Positions 8,091 to 16,377 of a DNA stretch of 64,000 nt are shown here, in pieces. Origin of the DNA: DASQBT01 sp049578545 (GTDB lineage: Bacteria; Pseudomonadota; Gammaproteobacteria; Burkholderiales; Thiobacillaceae); NCBI GenBank assembly GCA_049578545.1, contig JBAUMF010000043.1:1-64000 (forward strand), given 5' to 3'. The notes beneath the pieces are model-generated. The model saw only the letters and a list, made by a program, of their open reading frames with translations, was not told the DNA's origin and searched no databases. The translations under genes and the position numbers were made by a program. Each line of letters begins with the position of its first letter. Position 1 is the first letter of the stretch.

Positions 8091-11000
8091 CTACCTTCGC
8101 TTGAGCTCCCATACCTTCACCATTGCGTAGATCGCAGGGATGACGCCGAGCGTGAGAACTGTTGATGAAATCATGCCGCCTATCATCGGGGCAGCAATGC
8201 GTCGCATCACTTCAGATCCAGTGCCATGGCTCCACATGATGGGCAGCAGGCCGGCCATGATCGCCACCACTGTCATCATCTTCGGCCGTACCCGTTCAAC
8301 GGCGCCTTCCATGATGGCCTGGTAAAGGTCGCCAACGTCAGGCATGCGCCCCTCGGCAAGACGTGACGCCTTGATTTTTACCCATACCTGATCAAGGTAG
8401 ATGAGCATCACCACACCCGTTTCCGCCGCTACACCGGCAAGGGCAATAAAACCTACCGCCACTGCCACACTCATGTTGTAGCCGAGCCACCACATCAGCC
8501 AGATGCCGCCCACCAGCGCGAACGGCACTGAGAGCATGACGATCAGGGTCTCTGTGAGACGGCGGAAGTTGATGTAAAGCAGCACAAAGATGATCGCCAG
8601 AGTGACAGGCACGACGATGGCAAGCTTGGCCTTGGCCCGTTCCATGTATTCGAACTGGCCGCTCCAGGTCGCGTAGTAGCCAGGCGGGAACTTGACCTTT
8701 TCTGCCACCGCGCGCTGTGCGTCACGCACATAGGAACCCACGTCGCGGTCGCGAATGTCAACGTAGATGTAGGCAGCGAGCAATGCATTCTCGGTCTTGA
8801 TCGCCGGTGGGCCGTTGCGGATGACAATGTCGGCGACCTGGCCCAATGGAATCATGCCGCTACCGGTAGGCACGAATACCTCGTTGGCGATGCGTTGGGG
8901 ATCGTCACGCAGGTCGCGTGGATAGCGCACGGCAATGCCGTAGCGGTCGAGCCCCTCAACAGCGGTGGTAACCATCTCGCCACCCAGCGCAGTCTCGATG
9001 ACACGCTGGAAGTCGCCCACGGTCACGCCGTAACGGGCCAGCTGCTCGCGCCTTGGAACAATGTCAAGGTAGTAGCCGCCAGTAACACGCTCTGCGTAGG
9101 CGCTGCTCGTACCGGGGACAGCCTTGACCACCGCTTCAATGTCTCGCGCGACCTTTTCGATGATCGCCAGGTCCTTGCCGAACACCTTCACCCCGACAGG
9201 CGTTCGAATGCCGGTCGAAAGCATGTCGATGCGCGCCTTGATGGGCATGGTCCAGGAATTGGCCAGACCGGGAAACTTGAGCGCCGCATCCATCTCGGCA
9301 ACCAGCTTGTCGGTTGTCATGCCCGGCCGCCATTGTGATTCCGGCTTGAGATTGATGACCGTCTCGAACATTTCCAGCGGCGCCGGGTCGGTAGCCGTCG
9401 AGGCCCGGCCGGCCTTGCCGTAGACCGACTCGACCTCGGGGAACGTCTTGATGATCCGATCGGTGGTCTGCAGCAGGCGCGCCGCCTCGGTTACCGACAT
9501 GCCGGGTAATGAGGCCGGCATGTAGAACAGGGTACCTTCATTGAGCGTCGGCATGAACTCTGAGCCAAGCCGGCTGGCGGGATAGATCGTGGCACCCATG
9601 CCTGCCAATGCCAGCATCAGGGTGAACGCCTTGTGGCGCAGCACCCAGGCGATGATGGGCCGATACAGCCAGATCAGCACGCGGTTCAACGGGTTCTTCG
9701 CCTCGGGCAGGATGCGGCCGCGGATGAAAGTCATCATCAACACGGGTACCAGTGTCACCGACAGCAGCGCAGCGCCAGCCATGGCAAATGTCTTGGTAAA
9801 TGCCAAGGGTGCAAACAGGCGGCCTTCCTGGCCCTCAAGCGTAAACACCGGCAGGAAGGAGACGGTGATGATCAAGAGCGAGAAGAACAGGGACGGGCCG
9901 ACCTCCTTGCAGGCCTTGATCATGACTTCGCCTCGTTGAGCTGACGATGCATCGGCGGGCAGGTGTTCGAGCCGCTTGTGGGCGTTCTCGATCATGACGA
10001 TGGCGGCGTCGACCATGGCGCCAATGGCGATGGCGATGCCGCCGAGCGACATGATATTGGAACCCATGCCCATCAGACGCATGGCGATAAAGGCGATGAG
10101 AACGCCAAGCGGCAGAGTGATGATGGCCACCAGGGCACTGCGCACGTGCAGCAGAAAGACGACACAGACCGCCGCCACGATCAGGCTTTCCTCGATCAGC
10201 GTGTCCTTGAGATTGGCGATGGCACGCATGATCAAGGTCGAGCGGTCGTAGACCGGCACAATCTCCGTGCCGGGCGGAAGACCAGCGGTAATTTCCTTGA
10301 GCTTGGCCTTGACGTTGGCGATCACATCCAGGGCATTCTGGCCAAAACGGGCCATGACGATGCCAGAGACCACCTCGCCTGTGCCGTTGAGTTCGGTGAG
10401 CCCGCGCCGTTCGGCGGGCACAACTTCAACCCGGCCCACGTCACTAATCAGCACCGGCGTGCCTCGATCGTTCTTCAGCACCAGGTTCTCGATGTCTTCG
10501 ACCCCGCGCAGATAGCCCAGACCGCGCACCATGTATTCTTTCCCGGCCATTTCAACAACCCGGCCGCCAACATCGCGGTTGGATTCGTGAATAACCTGCG
10601 ACACGCGCTCCAGCGGGATGCCATAGCTCGCAAGCCGGTGCGGGTCGACGGTGACCTGGTATTCCTTGACGAAGCCGCCGACGCTGGCCACCTCAGCCAC
10701 GCCACCGGCCTTGGTCAGTTGATAGCGCACATACCAGTCCTGCAAACTGCGCAGGTCGGCCAGTGACTGGTTCTTGCCGAGCAGGGCATACTGATAGACC
10801 CAACCCACGCCAGTGGCGTCCGGACCGATTTGGGGCGCCACGCCCTGAGGCAGGCGGCCTGCCACCGAGCTGAGATATTCCAGCACACGCGAGCGGGCCC
10901 AGTAGATATCCGTACCGTCCTCGAAGATCACATAGACATAGGACGCCCCAAACATGGAAAACCCCCGCACTACCTTGGCTTTGGGTACGGCCAGCATCGC

Positions 11001-11213
11001 TGTCGTCAGTGGATAGGTGACCTGATCCTCCACCACTTGGGGCGCCTGGCCGGGGTACTGCGTATAGATGATGACCTGCACGTCCGACAGGTCCGGCAAT
11101 GCGTCAAGCGGCGTCTTCTTCAGGGCATACAGGCCACCGCCCAGCAACGCCAGGCTGACCAGACCAACCAGAAAGACATTGCGTGCCGACCACTCGATGA
11201 CGCGGCCGAGCAT
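8091..11213 (-). CDS. cusA: Cu(I)/Ag(I)-type heavy-metal RND efflux pump, inner-membrane subunit
   Basis: 1040 residues, the normal size for heavy-metal RND permeases. It should drive Cu+/Ag+ export through the tripartite pump by proton influx. The start LGRVIEWSARNVFLV, the block LPDLSDVQVIIYTQYPGQAPQVVEDQVTYPLT and FEDGTDIYWARSRVLEYL are typical of the CusA branch rather than CzcA. The proton-relay aspartate lies in VDAAIVMIENAHKR (about D402). Methionines at about 615 (APLEMFE) and 664 (RIDMLSTG) fall in the periplasmic cleft regions that carry metal-binding Met in CusA. The C-terminal repeat has FALVGGIWLMWWLGYN and MIGGMISSTVLT. One base separates it from cusB, at the end of the cusF-C-B-A transcript. 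Confidence 0.94.
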   Translation of the reverse strand: MLGRVIEWSARNVFLVGLVSLALLGGGLYALKKTPLDALPDLSDVQVIIYTQYPGQAPQVVEDQVTYPLTTAMLAVPKAKVVRGFSMFGASYVYVIFEDGTDIYWARSRVLEYLSSVAGRLPQGVAPQIGPDATGVGWVYQYALLGKNQSLADLRSLQDWYVRYQLTKAGGVAEVASVGGFVKEYQVTVDPHRLASYGIPLERVSQVIHESNRDVGGRVVEMAGKEYMVRGLGYLRGVEDIENLVLKNDRGTPVLISDVGRVEVVPAERRGLTELNGTGEVVSGIVMARFGQNALDVIANVKAKLKEITAGLPPGTEIVPVYDRSTLIMRAIANLKDTLIEESLIVAAVCVVFLLHVRSALVAIITLPLGVLIAFIAMRLMGMGSNIMSLGGIAIAIGAMVDAAIVMIENAHKRLEHLPADASSAQRGEVMIKACKEVGPSLFFSLLIITVSFLPVFTLEGQEGRLFAPLAFTKTFAMAGAALLSVTLVPVLMMTFIRGRILPEAKNPLNRVLIWLYRPIIAWVLRHKAFTLMLALAGMGATIYPASRLGSEFMPTLNEGTLFYMPASLPGMSVTEAARLLQTTDRIIKTFPEVESVYGKAGRASTATDPAPLEMFETVINLKPESQWRPGMTTDKLVAEMDAALKFPGLANSWTMPIKARIDMLSTGIRTPVGVKVFGKDLAIIEKVARDIEAVVKAVPGTSSAYAERVTGGYYLDIVPRREQLARYGVTVGDFQRVIETALGGEMVTTAVEGLDRYGIAVRYPRDLRDDPQRIANEVFVPTGSGMIPLGQVADIVIRNGPPAIKTENALLAAYIYVDIRDRDVGSYVRDAQRAVAEKVKFPPGYYATWSGQFEYMERAKAKLAIVVPVTLAIIFVLLYINFRRLTETLIVMLSVPFALVGGIWLMWWLGYNMSVAVAVGFIALAGVAAETGVVMLIYLDQVWVKIKASRLAEGRMPDVGDLYQAIMEGAVERVRPKMMTVVAIMAGLLPIMWSHGTGSEVMRRIAAPMIGGMISSTVLTLGVIPAIYAMVKVWELKRR

Positions 11214-11214
11214 G

Positions 11215-12747
11215 TCAATGCGTCCCGTGCATCTTGGGCTTGGCCGCGCCGGTCGCCTCGATCCGGGTGATCACGAATTCGCCCGGACCACGCTGCTCGA
11301 ATTCGAAGCGAATCGGCGAGCCCGGTGCCACCCCCTTGATCACGTCAGGTGAGGCAAGCTGGAAGTCCATGGTCATGCTGGGCCATTTAAGGGCAGGAAT
11401 GGGTTGGTGGGTAATGGTTACGTCCGCGCCATCGATGTCATCCAGGCTGCCCACCGCCTGGTACGTGGTGGCGCTCTTGCTGCTGGTCGCCGGAGCAGTG
11501 AAGTTGGCGAGGGCCGCCTTGAGGTTGCTCTCGGCATCGATAAGGAAGTTGGCCGCAACGACCACCCGGTCGCCGGCGTTGAGGCCATCGAGGATTTCGA
11601 CAAAATCCTCGTTACGCAAGCCGAGCTTGACCGGTTGAGGTTTGAACCTTCCTCCATCGAGCGCGACCAGCACCACCTGGCGACTGCCGCTGTCGATCAC
11701 GGCTGACAAGGGAACGGTCAGCCGGGGCTGCGCACCGCCCGTGGCGATGTCGACATGGACGAACATGCCGGGACGCAATTGGCCGTCGCGGTTGGGCAAT
11801 TCCAGTCGAACCTGGGTAGTGCGGGTGGCGGCATTAAGGGTCGGATAGAGGTAAGTCACTCGGGCGCTGAACTGGCGGTCGGGGAAGGCGTCGATGCCGA
11901 TCATGGCGGTCTGCCCGAGTTTGACCCTCTCCAGATCCTGCTCGTAAACATCGGCGATGACCCAGATGGTCGACAGATCGGCGATACGGTAGATGGGCGT
12001 GCCGGCGGAAAAACGCATGCCCTCGACTGCCTTCTTTTCGAGGACGATGCCGGTGGCCGGTGCAGTAAAGCGCAGGTGGCTGCTGTCCACCCGCGTGGCA
12101 CCCGCTGCCATCTCCCAGTTCCTGAGGCGCTCGCTGACAGCGGCAACCAGCCGGTCGGCGCGATCATGTGCCGCCGGATCGGCGGCCTGGGTGGCCTGGC
12201 TCAGCTCCCTGGCGATCGACAGCTCCTTGTATGCGGACACCAGTTCCGGGCTATACACGGTGAACAGAGCCTGGCCCCGCTTCACCGGATCGCCGGTGGC
12301 ACTGACGTAAAGGCGTTCGATCCAGCCATCGAAGCGCGGCGCGACATCAACGATGGCCCGCTCGTTCACCTCCAGGCGGCCGACAGTGCGCACCACGGCC
12401 TCAAGCGATTGTTTCTCAGCCAGCGCGGTCTTCACCCCCAAAGTCTGGATGCGCTCCGGACTTACCTTGACCACGCCCTGATCATCAGGCTCGTCGCCTT
12501 CGTAGACGGCGATGTAATCCATGCCCATGGAGTCCTTTTTCGGCACCGGAGAGGTGTCCGGCAGACCCATTGGATTGCGGTAGTACAACAGCTTGCGAGC
12601 GGGCTTGTCGGGTTGGGCGGAAGTACCGTTAGCAACTGTGCGGATCGTGCCTGATACCGGCGCATGATGGCTGCCGGCCCAATAGCCGATGACGAGCGCA
12701 CCCGAGGCTAGCAGCACCGCAATCAAGGCAAAGACTGTGCGGTTCAT
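11215..12747 (-). CDS. cusB: Cu/Ag efflux periplasmic adaptor with fused CusF-like domain
   Basis: 510 residues. There is an N-terminal membrane anchor/signal (residues 1-28). A heavy-metal-binding segment follows (about 53-82, YYRNPMGLPDTSPVPKKDSMGMDYIAVYE). The adaptor core comes next, with beta-barrel and lipoyl-like parts (VAPRFDGWIERLYVSATGDPVKRGQALFTVYSPEL; FTAPATGIVLEKKAVEGMRF). After about residue 430 there is an extra domain, DIDGADVTITHQPIPALKWPSMTMDFQLASP, with the His, Trp and Met-x-Met arrangement of CusF (H, W, MTM). The metallochaperone is therefore fused to the adaptor, in addition to the separate cusF gene upstream. It links CusA to the outer-membrane channel and passes metal to it. 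It overlaps cusC by four bases. Confidence 0.93.
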   Translation of the reverse strand: MNRTVFALIAVLLASGALVIGYWAGSHHAPVSGTIRTVANGTSAQPDKPARKLLYYRNPMGLPDTSPVPKKDSMGMDYIAVYEGDEPDDQGVVKVSPERIQTLGVKTALAEKQSLEAVVRTVGRLEVNERAIVDVAPRFDGWIERLYVSATGDPVKRGQALFTVYSPELVSAYKELSIARELSQATQAADPAAHDRADRLVAAVSERLRNWEMAAGATRVDSSHLRFTAPATGIVLEKKAVEGMRFSAGTPIYRIADLSTIWVIADVYEQDLERVKLGQTAMIGIDAFPDRQFSARVTYLYPTLNAATRTTQVRLELPNRDGQLRPGMFVHVDIATGGAQPRLTVPLSAVIDSGSRQVVLVALDGGRFKPQPVKLGLRNEDFVEILDGLNAGDRVVVAANFLIDAESNLKAALANFTAPATSSKSATTYQAVGSLDDIDGADVTITHQPIPALKWPSMTMDFQLASPDVIKGVAPGSPIRFEFEQRGPGEFVITRIEATGAAKPKMHGTH

Positions 12748-14000
12748 AACGAGCTCCCCGTCAGTTGTTCGAGTTCGGCCAGTCGCACCGCGGTTTCGAC
12801 TTCGGCATCAAGCAGGGCCAGGCGTGTTCGCAGAATCTGACGTTCCGCCTCGATCAGGGTATTGAAGTTGACCTGCCCGGTTTCGTAGCCCGCTTCTGCA
12901 GCCTTCAACGTCGCCTCCGACTGTGGCAGCAGCGTGGTGCGTAACAGCCGGGCCTTGTCACGGTTGCTGTCAAAGGCGGCAAAGGTCTCACCCAGCCGCC
13001 CCTCGATACGTGCGCGGGTGGCTTCCAGCGAGGCGTGCGCGGCTTCCAGCGTTTGGCGCGATTCAGCCTCACGGTCGCGCCGTGCTGATTGCTGCAGCGG
13101 AATTGTCACCTCCAGCATCACATCCCAGGTCTCGATGCCGTTGCGCGGGCGGGTATCGCGCAGGCCAAGCGAGAAATCCGGATAACGGTCGCGCAGGATC
13201 AGCGCCTGTGCGTTTTTTGCGGCCTCTATGTTGGCCTGTTCGCGGGCCAATTCCGGCGTGGATTCAAGTGCGGCATTCATCAGCATGCGCAGGGATGGGG
13301 CCCCCTTTGGCATGGGCAGGGTGAGCGGTGTCGCCAGTGCGGCATCGGTGTCGCGTGGCAGCAATGCGTTCAGCGCCGCAGCCGCCTCACGTCGATTTCG
13401 CTCCGTATCGATCAACTCGAGCTTTATGGCCGTGATTTCACTTTGCGCCTGCAACGCATCCTGCTGCGGCACCAGACCTACGCCATACCGCGTAGCGACC
13501 AGTTTCTCCAGGCTCTCGTAAAGGTCCAGCGTTTCATTCAGGATCCGGGCCTCACCGGCGGCCTGGTAGTAGCGCGCGTAAGCCGTCTTGATGCGGTTTT
13601 CGATATCCAGCCGGGTTACATCGCGGGTCGCATCACGCTGCACCGCCTGACGGCTGGCAATCTGCCCGCGCAGATCCCGCTTGCCAAAGAACGGCAGCGG
13701 CTGCACGATCTGGTAGCGGGTAACGCCGACATCCCCCGGCAGCAAGGAAGTCGAGCCACCTGACGCAGCATTGGTGAAGTCCATGAGTTCGAGCTGGAAG
13801 CTTGGATCGGGCAGCGCAGAGGCGGCACCCGCACCGGCATGCGCGGCTTCCGCTTCAAGCGCCCGCATGCGCAACTCGGGGTTGTGCTCGCGTGCATAGT
13901 CCAGCAAACCTTGCAGGTTCGCGCCCAGTTCATTCGCAGACGCAACCTGGACAAGTATTGTCAGCACGCCGCCTAGCAATCCCCCCCGGAAGCGTCCCAT
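12744..14000 (-). CDS. cusC: TolC-family outer-membrane channel of the Cu/Ag efflux pump
   Basis: 418 residues, with an N-terminal signal (MGRFRGGLLGGVLTILVQVASANE). Two outer-membrane-efflux repeats are visible: LQGLLDYAREHNPELRMRALEAEAA ... ARYYQAAGEARILNETLDLYESLEKLV ... GLVPQQDALQAQSEI, and a second half ending GYETGQVNFNTLIEAERQILRTRLALLDAEVETAVRLAELEQLTG. Long coiled-coil helices alternate with beta segments, as in TolC. There is no N-terminal lipobox cysteine, unlike E. coli CusC, so it is not lipid-anchored. Position between cusF and cusB in one transcript supports the role as exit duct of the CusCBA pump. Confidence 0.9.
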   Translation of the reverse strand: MGRFRGGLLGGVLTILVQVASANELGANLQGLLDYAREHNPELRMRALEAEAAHAGAGAASALPDPSFQLELMDFTNAASGGSTSLLPGDVGVTRYQIVQPLPFFGKRDLRGQIASRQAVQRDATRDVTRLDIENRIKTAYARYYQAAGEARILNETLDLYESLEKLVATRYGVGLVPQQDALQAQSEITAIKLELIDTERNRREAAAALNALLPRDTDAALATPLTLPMPKGAPSLRMLMNAALESTPELAREQANIEAAKNAQALILRDRYPDFSLGLRDTRPRNGIETWDVMLEVTIPLQQSARRDREAESRQTLEAAHASLEATRARIEGRLGETFAAFDSNRDKARLLRTTLLPQSEATLKAAEAGYETGQVNFNTLIEAERQILRTRLALLDAEVETAVRLAELEQLTGSSL

Positions 14001-14014
14001 TATTATTTTTGTTC

Positions 14015-14365
14015 CTAGTGAATTACGATCAACCGGGTAACGACAAGCGAATCACCTGATTGCTCGGCGCGGAAGCGCACTTTGTCGCCTGGCTTGACAC
14101 CTTTGAGAAGTGCCTTGTTCCTGACAGCAAAGGTCATGGTCATGGGCGGCATGTTCAGGTTGGCAAGCGGACCGTGGGCAATGGTGATCCTGCCGCTCGC
14201 TTTGACCTTCTTCACTGTCCCCTCGGACATTTGATGGGCATCGCCCTGCTCCTGCATGTCCCTGTGCGCATGCCCGCTCTGCCCCATGGTGTCGTCCCCA
14301 AGTACCGCCGGGGTAATCACGAATCCGAGACAAAGTGCAGAAAAGACAGGAATGATGGATTTCAT
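14015..14365 (-). CDS. cusF: Periplasmic copper/silver metallochaperone, CusF-like
   Basis: 116 residues. The signal peptide is MKSIIPVFSALCLGFVITPAVLG, followed by a His/Met-containing linker (HAHRDMQEQGDAHQM) and a small OB-fold domain. The metal site is readable in ITIAHGPLANLNMPPMTMTF: the His and the Met-x-Met pair match CusF, but the tryptophan that caps the metal in E. coli CusF is replaced by methionine (NMPP in place of NWPE). A cop-box dyad lies about 100 bp upstream (14467-14482), with a TAGAAT -10-like element in between. It is the first gene of the cusFCBA transcript, 14 bp before cusC. It would carry Cu+/Ag+ to CusB. Confidence 0.9.
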   Translation of the reverse strand: MKSIIPVFSALCLGFVITPAVLGDDTMGQSGHAHRDMQEQGDAHQMSEGTVKKVKASGRITIAHGPLANLNMPPMTMTFAVRNKALLKGVKPGDKVRFRAEQSGDSLVVTRLIVIH

Positions 14366-14466
14366 ATCGCGCCCCTCGGCATGGTTACAAGTGCATCCTG
14401 CATACTAAGATGACAGGAGACGGCACCATTCTAGCTTTTGGTTATGATCAGCAAGATAACATGTGG

Positions 14467-14482
14467 ATTACATTCTTGTAAT
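14467..14482. promoter_or_regulatory. Cop-box dyad upstream of cusFCBA
   Basis: ATTACATTCTTGTAAT is a perfect 6-4-6 inverted repeat, like the boxes bound by CopR/CusR-type regulators. Reading toward cusF, a TAGAAT hexamer follows 33 bases after the dyad. The sequence GTTATC starts at position +7, where three sister boxes have GTCAGC. Confidence 0.7.
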
Positions 14483-14507
14483 GCACGGATCCTTGTCGTT
14501 ATGAATT

Positions 14508-15195
14508 TCACAAGTCTGCCGGGTCCTCCAGGACGTAGCCCATGCCGCGCACTGTCCGGATAAGCCTGATGTCACACCCGTCATCGATCTTGGAGCGCAG
14601 CCGCCGCACGGCCACATCGATCACATTGGTGTCACTGTCAAAATTCATGTCCCAAACCTGTGACGCAATCAACGAGCGTGGCAGCACCTCGCCCTGGTGG
14701 CGCAGAAAAAGATTCAGCAAGGCAAACTCCTTGGCGGTCAGATCAATGCGCTTGTCGCCGCGGCTGACCCGGCGGCGTGAGGGGTCGAGCTCCAGATCGG
14801 CTACTCTCAGTATGTCCATGGCAACAGTTGGCTTGCCCCTGCGCAGGAGTGTGCGAGCTCGGGCCAACAATTCGGCAAAGGCAAAGGGCTTGATCACAAA
14901 ATCGTCCGCTCCCAGCTCCAGGCAGGCCCCGCGCCCGGTCCTCGATCCGGTCCCGCGCCGTGACAAATAGAACCGGTCGTTCATTGCGCGCTGCCCGCAG
15001 GGATTGCGGCACCTTCCAGCCATCAATGCCCGGCAGCATCACGTCCACCACCGCCAGATCGTAATCCTCGGTGAGACACAGGTGCAGGCCGTCAGGTCCA
15101 GTCCGCGCCAGGTCGGTAACGAAGCCCGCCTCGGTGAGCCCCTGTTTCAGGAATTCGGCCGTCTTCGGCTCGTCTTCCACGATCAGTAACTTCAT
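14508..15195 (-). pseudogene. cusR: Copper response regulator CusR/CopR with 4-bp frameshift
   Basis: The true start is MKLLIVEDEPKTAEFL at 15195. The receiver domain is well preserved (phospho-acceptor at D51 in VVDVMLPG). The frame then breaks: after DRIEDRARG the reading switches to a frame giving LELGADDFVIKPFAFAELLARARTLL and a complete winged-helix output domain ending RTVRGMGYVLEDPADL. On the plus strand the cause is CAGGCAGG at 14919-14926, a tandem duplication of four bases; with a single copy the frame is restored. Overall it is highly similar to the intact regulator at 21506-22198. As read, it yields a truncated receiver and an unlinked DNA-binding half. The cognate kinase is only a remnant (7681-7915). 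Confidence 0.85.
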
Positions 15196-15225
15196 GGTCG
15201 ATGATTTTCCATAGATAGCCGGCAA

Positions 15226-15721
15226 ACGGCCAGATGCATTTGCGGTTGGAATGGAGCGTTATCGCGTGCTGAAACAGGACGCGCGGCGTCGCCGATCCGG
15301 TTGACTGATCGATGCCTCGACGAAGTCCACGACTAGAACTTGGCTTGCCAGCTCCCGCATATGACCAAAATGTCATCTTCGGGTCAGCCTTGTGTTGGCG
15401 ACGGCCATTTACAGTTCAAGGTCAGCAAACCGACTTTTGGTTGGTCGTGGAAGCTCAATTTCGTAAGAATGCCTTCCTGCTCCGTCATACGCTGACGGTA
15501 GCCTGCCCATGAAGTCCATCGCCAGATCACAACACGCTGCGGAGAGCGGGAACACCTGGACATATAGCCGCCTGCATGACGGCATTCCCTGTCACGGCCC
15601 TGGCTTGGGCCCGCCGGAGCGAGCCCGACCGCAACACCCGCTTCTTTGCCGATAGGCAGAACGGCCGGCTGACCGTCACCCGACTCGAAATTGTTCAATC
15701 ACTTATGTGAAGGAGAGTCTC
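15226..15721. other. Regulatory gap between cusR pseudogene and Met-rich protein gene
   Basis: About 500 bp with no supported gene. It holds a cop-box dyad at 15361-15376 and a possible -10 element (TACAGT, 33 bases after the dyad on the plus strand). A minus-strand frame of 104 codons (15384-15698) has no recognisable product. Confidence 0.5.
15361..15376. promoter_or_regulatory. Cop-box dyad in the 15226-15721 gap
   Basis: ATGACCAAAATGTCAT is a 5-6-5 inverted repeat. On the plus strand it is followed at +7 by GTCAGC, as in the boxes at 17386 and 22258. It lies between the cusR pseudogene (minus) and the Met-rich protein operon (plus) and could serve either. Confidence 0.65.
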
Positions 15722-16099
15722 ATGAAATCCATACATCGCAAATCCCTGTTGTTGGCCTTGGCCGGCGCCATATCCATACCTGTTATCCTGATGAGCGTGG
15801 CACAAGCGCAACCCACGTACCCGGGCTATGGTCCCGGTACATGGCAGCCCATGACTCCCCAACAGCGCCAGCAGATGTGGGAATACATGAACCGACAAGG
15901 TTATGGCCCCGGCATGATGGGTCCAGGCATGTGGCAACAGCTTACCCCGGAACAGCGCCAGCAAATGTGGGATTACATGAACCGACAAGGCTATGGCCCC
16001 GGCATGATGATGGGTCAGGGCATGGGGCAGCGCATGACTCCGGAGCAATACAAGCAATGGTGGGATCAGACGCACGCGGCTGCGCCAGAGAAAAAGTAA
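15722..16099 (+). CDS. Small periplasmic Met/Gln/Trp-rich repeat protein
   Basis: About 125 residues from the ATG at 15722, which follows the ribosome site AAGGAG; a GTG slightly upstream lies inside that site and is not the start. The signal peptide is MKSIHRKSLLLALAGAISIPVILMSVAQAQ. The mature part consists of 30-residue repeats of the form 'MTP.QRQQMW.YMNRQGYGPGMM', two nearly full and a third partial (RMTPEQYKQWW). Closely spaced Met residues, with few Cys or His, suit Cu(I) binding in the periplasm. It heads a run with a SHOCT protein and a cytochrome c, downstream of a cop-box. I know no named family, so the copper role is inferred from composition and context. Confidence 0.75.
   Translation: MKSIHRKSLLLALAGAISIPVILMSVAQAQPTYPGYGPGTWQPMTPQQRQQMWEYMNRQGYGPGMMGPGMWQQLTPEQRQQMWDYMNRQGYGPGMMMGQGMGQRMTPEQYKQWWDQTHAAAPEKK
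15861..16040 (+). repeat. 90-bp tandem coding repeat
   Basis: Two units starting AACAGCGCCAGCA at 15861 and 15951 are nearly identical for 60-plus bases and encode the repeated QRQQMW(E/D)YMNRQGYGPGMM block. A third, diverged unit follows. Confidence 0.8.
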
Positions 16100-16143
16100 T
16101 GGATTCTCACGCACTCCCATGAACCAAGGACGGATATCATCTC

Positions 16144-16377
16144 ATGTATGGCTATGATCATTTCGGCATGGGGTGGGGATTAGGCGGAATCTGGATGATC
16201 CTGATCTGGCTTGTACCCATCCTCCTTCTGCTCATCCTGGCGTTCAACTATTTCAAGGGCGAGCGCGGCGATGGACGACGTAATCGCGCCGCTATGGACA
16301 TTCTGGACGAGCGTTATGCACGCGGCGAAATCGACCGCGAGGAATACCTCAAGCGGCGCGAGGATCTGAGCGCATGA
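16144..16377 (+). CDS. SHOCT domain membrane protein
   Basis: 77 residues. A short Met/Gly/His start (MYGYDHFGMGWGLGG) leads into one transmembrane helix (IWMILIWLVPILLLLILAFNYF). A SHOCT domain follows at the C-terminus (AAMDILDERYARGEIDREEYLKRREDL). SHOCT segments are short helical pairs at the ends of many membrane proteins, with an oligomerising or regulatory role that is not well defined. The last four bases overlap the start of the cytochrome c gene (ATGA), so the pair is translationally coupled. Small SHOCT proteins of this type are common in copper-resistance clusters. Confidence 0.88.
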   Translation: MYGYDHFGMGWGLGGIWMILIWLVPILLLLILAFNYFKGERGDGRRNRAAMDILDERYARGEIDREEYLKRREDLSA

